From contig JAEPNB010000014.1 of NCBI GenBank assembly GCA_017643645.1, positions 1-64,000 of the forward strand: a stretch of 64,000 nucleotides of DNA. The letters are read 5' to 3'. The position numbers and the translations under genes are program-made. Shown piece after piece: positions 63,390 through 64,000 of this stretch (position 1 is the first letter of the stretch; each line of letters opens with the position of its first letter). The stretch comes from Balneola sp. GTDB lineage: Bacteria; Bacteroidota; Rhodothermia; Balneolales; Balneolaceae. The notes beneath the pieces were generated by a model, which saw only the letters and a program-made list of their open reading frames with translations, was not told where the DNA came from and did not search any database.

Positions 63390-64000
63390 TTACTTATAGT
63401 TAGGTAAAATTTTGATTACAAAAAGTAATGGAGTTAGAATCAAGTTATTAATCGTTCTTTTTAAAGAATTGTTACTTTGGATTTTTCCTGCTAAAAATGG
63501 ACTGTACTTATAATAAAATTGGATAAACATTTGTCCGATTGTACTATTTTGCAAATATCGATCTCTAAATTTTCTAAACTCTATTACTTTTGGGTGATTG
63601 TAATTTCCATATGTAGCAGTTGCAATGAAACAACCTTCTTTTTTTTGTTCAAATTGAAGTTCTTTTGGAACAAAAGTTCTATCTAATTGTTTAGCTTCTT
63701 CAATCCATTTATTTCTAAAATCATCAGCTTTCTTAAATGTCTCTTCATTGCCAACATGAAGTTTTTCTTCCATTACTTTATTTACGGATTTAAGAATGTT
63801 TTTTACCACCTCACTACTTTTTTCAAGTTCAAATGCTGTTTCCGCAAATGAGATCGTGTCATAGATTTCTTGAAAATTTTCTTTAAAGAAATTTAATCTC
63901 TTTCCTTCTAACGACATTTTACGAACGGACCTTAGCTGACCTGTTGGGATTGCTTTTTTATCTTCTTCGTCAACTAATTTATCTACGCCACTAATTATTT
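63390..64000 (-). CDS. CFI-box C-terminal domain protein, cut by the window edge
   Basis: The frame stays open from the stop at 63390 to the right edge, so the true start lies outside; an internal ATG at 63917 gives 175 residues. The C-terminal part holds GCFIATATYGNYNHP, then EFRKFRDRYL and a final aromatic and hydrophobic segment (FIQFYYKYSPFLAGKI...LILTPLLFVIKIL). This matches the widespread CFI-box/ATAAYG C-terminal domain, whose function is not known to me. The upstream part is helical and lysine-rich, and the DNA is AT-rich like the other accessory genes here. Confidence 0.7.
   Translation of the reverse strand, partial: IISGVDKLVDEEDKKAIPTGQLRSVRKMSLEGKRLNFFKENFQEIYDTISFAETAFELEKSSEVVKNILKSVNKVMEEKLHVGNEETFKKADDFRNKWIEEAKQLDRTFVPKELQFEQKKEGCFIATATYGNYNHPKVIEFRKFRDRYLQNSTIGQMFIQFYYKYSPFLAGKIQSNNSLKRTINNLILTPLLFVIKILPNYK

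Noticed and set aside
1-64000. CRISPR array, prophage or IS element
   Set aside because: No regularly spaced repeats, phage structural genes or transposase motifs were seen in any frame.

Overview
The window is a gene-dense chromosomal segment of a Gram-negative member of the Bacteroidota/FCB group, most likely a Balneolaeota/Rhodothermaeota relative (Balneola or Gracilimonas-like). This placement is an inference from several signals. The two tRNA promoters match the Bacteroidota form TTG-N20/21-TAnnTTTG. There is a PorQ-type type IX secretion protein, and a secreted protein ending in a YPNPFNP-type C-terminal sorting domain. BshA (bacillithiol), an LptD-like outer-membrane protein and a Bat aerotolerance module are also present. 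No rRNA, CRISPR array, prophage or recognisable transposase was seen.

Layout. 1-2065: palindromic intergenic element, then a LytTR regulator with its LytS-type kinase. 2288-7946: secreted DUF5916 protein, intradiol-dioxygenase-like protein, an AT-rich nuclease-like orphan gene bracketed by short direct repeats, and a metallo-beta-lactamase-fold hydrolase. 8009-15329: PepP, SirB1-like protein, DUF2254 membrane protein, arginine deiminase, site-2 protease, lipoprotein, SmpB. 15333-17379: a proteasome-beta-like Ntn-hydrolase with a small overlapping partner gene, then RNase P RNA carrying a large P12 expansion. 17547-23144: thiamine pyrophosphokinase, DHH phosphoesterase, HtrA, response regulator, crotonase, CutA. 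23246-26719: tRNA-Leu followed by tig-clpP-clpX and a terminator. 26766-28654: histidine kinase and ECF sigma factor in convergent overlap. 28809-34084: a six-gene leftward operon from porQ to a CPBP protease, including a K+ channel and chorismate synthase. 34178-40339: MlaEFD-like lipid transport, PpiD-like chaperone, RibD and riboflavin synthase. 40343-45299: FtsB, ROK kinase, LptD, TPR protein. 45380-48882: a PLD-SNase-HhH fusion, FliA-type sigma factor, two small genes, tRNA-Lys. 48969-57124: thioredoxin-like protein, HIT protein, AroQ, flippase, amidohydrolase, DUF2911, CotH/lamin-tail T9SS cargo, BshA. 57272-63084: YebC, Bat genes C/C'/D/E, M20 dipeptidase. 63085-64000: repeat-rich spacer and the 3' part of a CFI-box gene that runs off the right edge.

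Most of the window is housekeeping: envelope biogenesis, proteostasis, cofactor synthesis and signalling, with many 1-4 base overlaps that suggest translational coupling. The accessory material is a few AT-rich, lysine/isoleucine-rich genes (5344-6792, 15333-16809, 63390-64000) and several families of short palindromic intergenic repeats. The best candidates for something new are the Ntn-hydrolase with its 63-residue partner, the P12 insertion in RNase P RNA, and the repeat-flanked putative nuclease.
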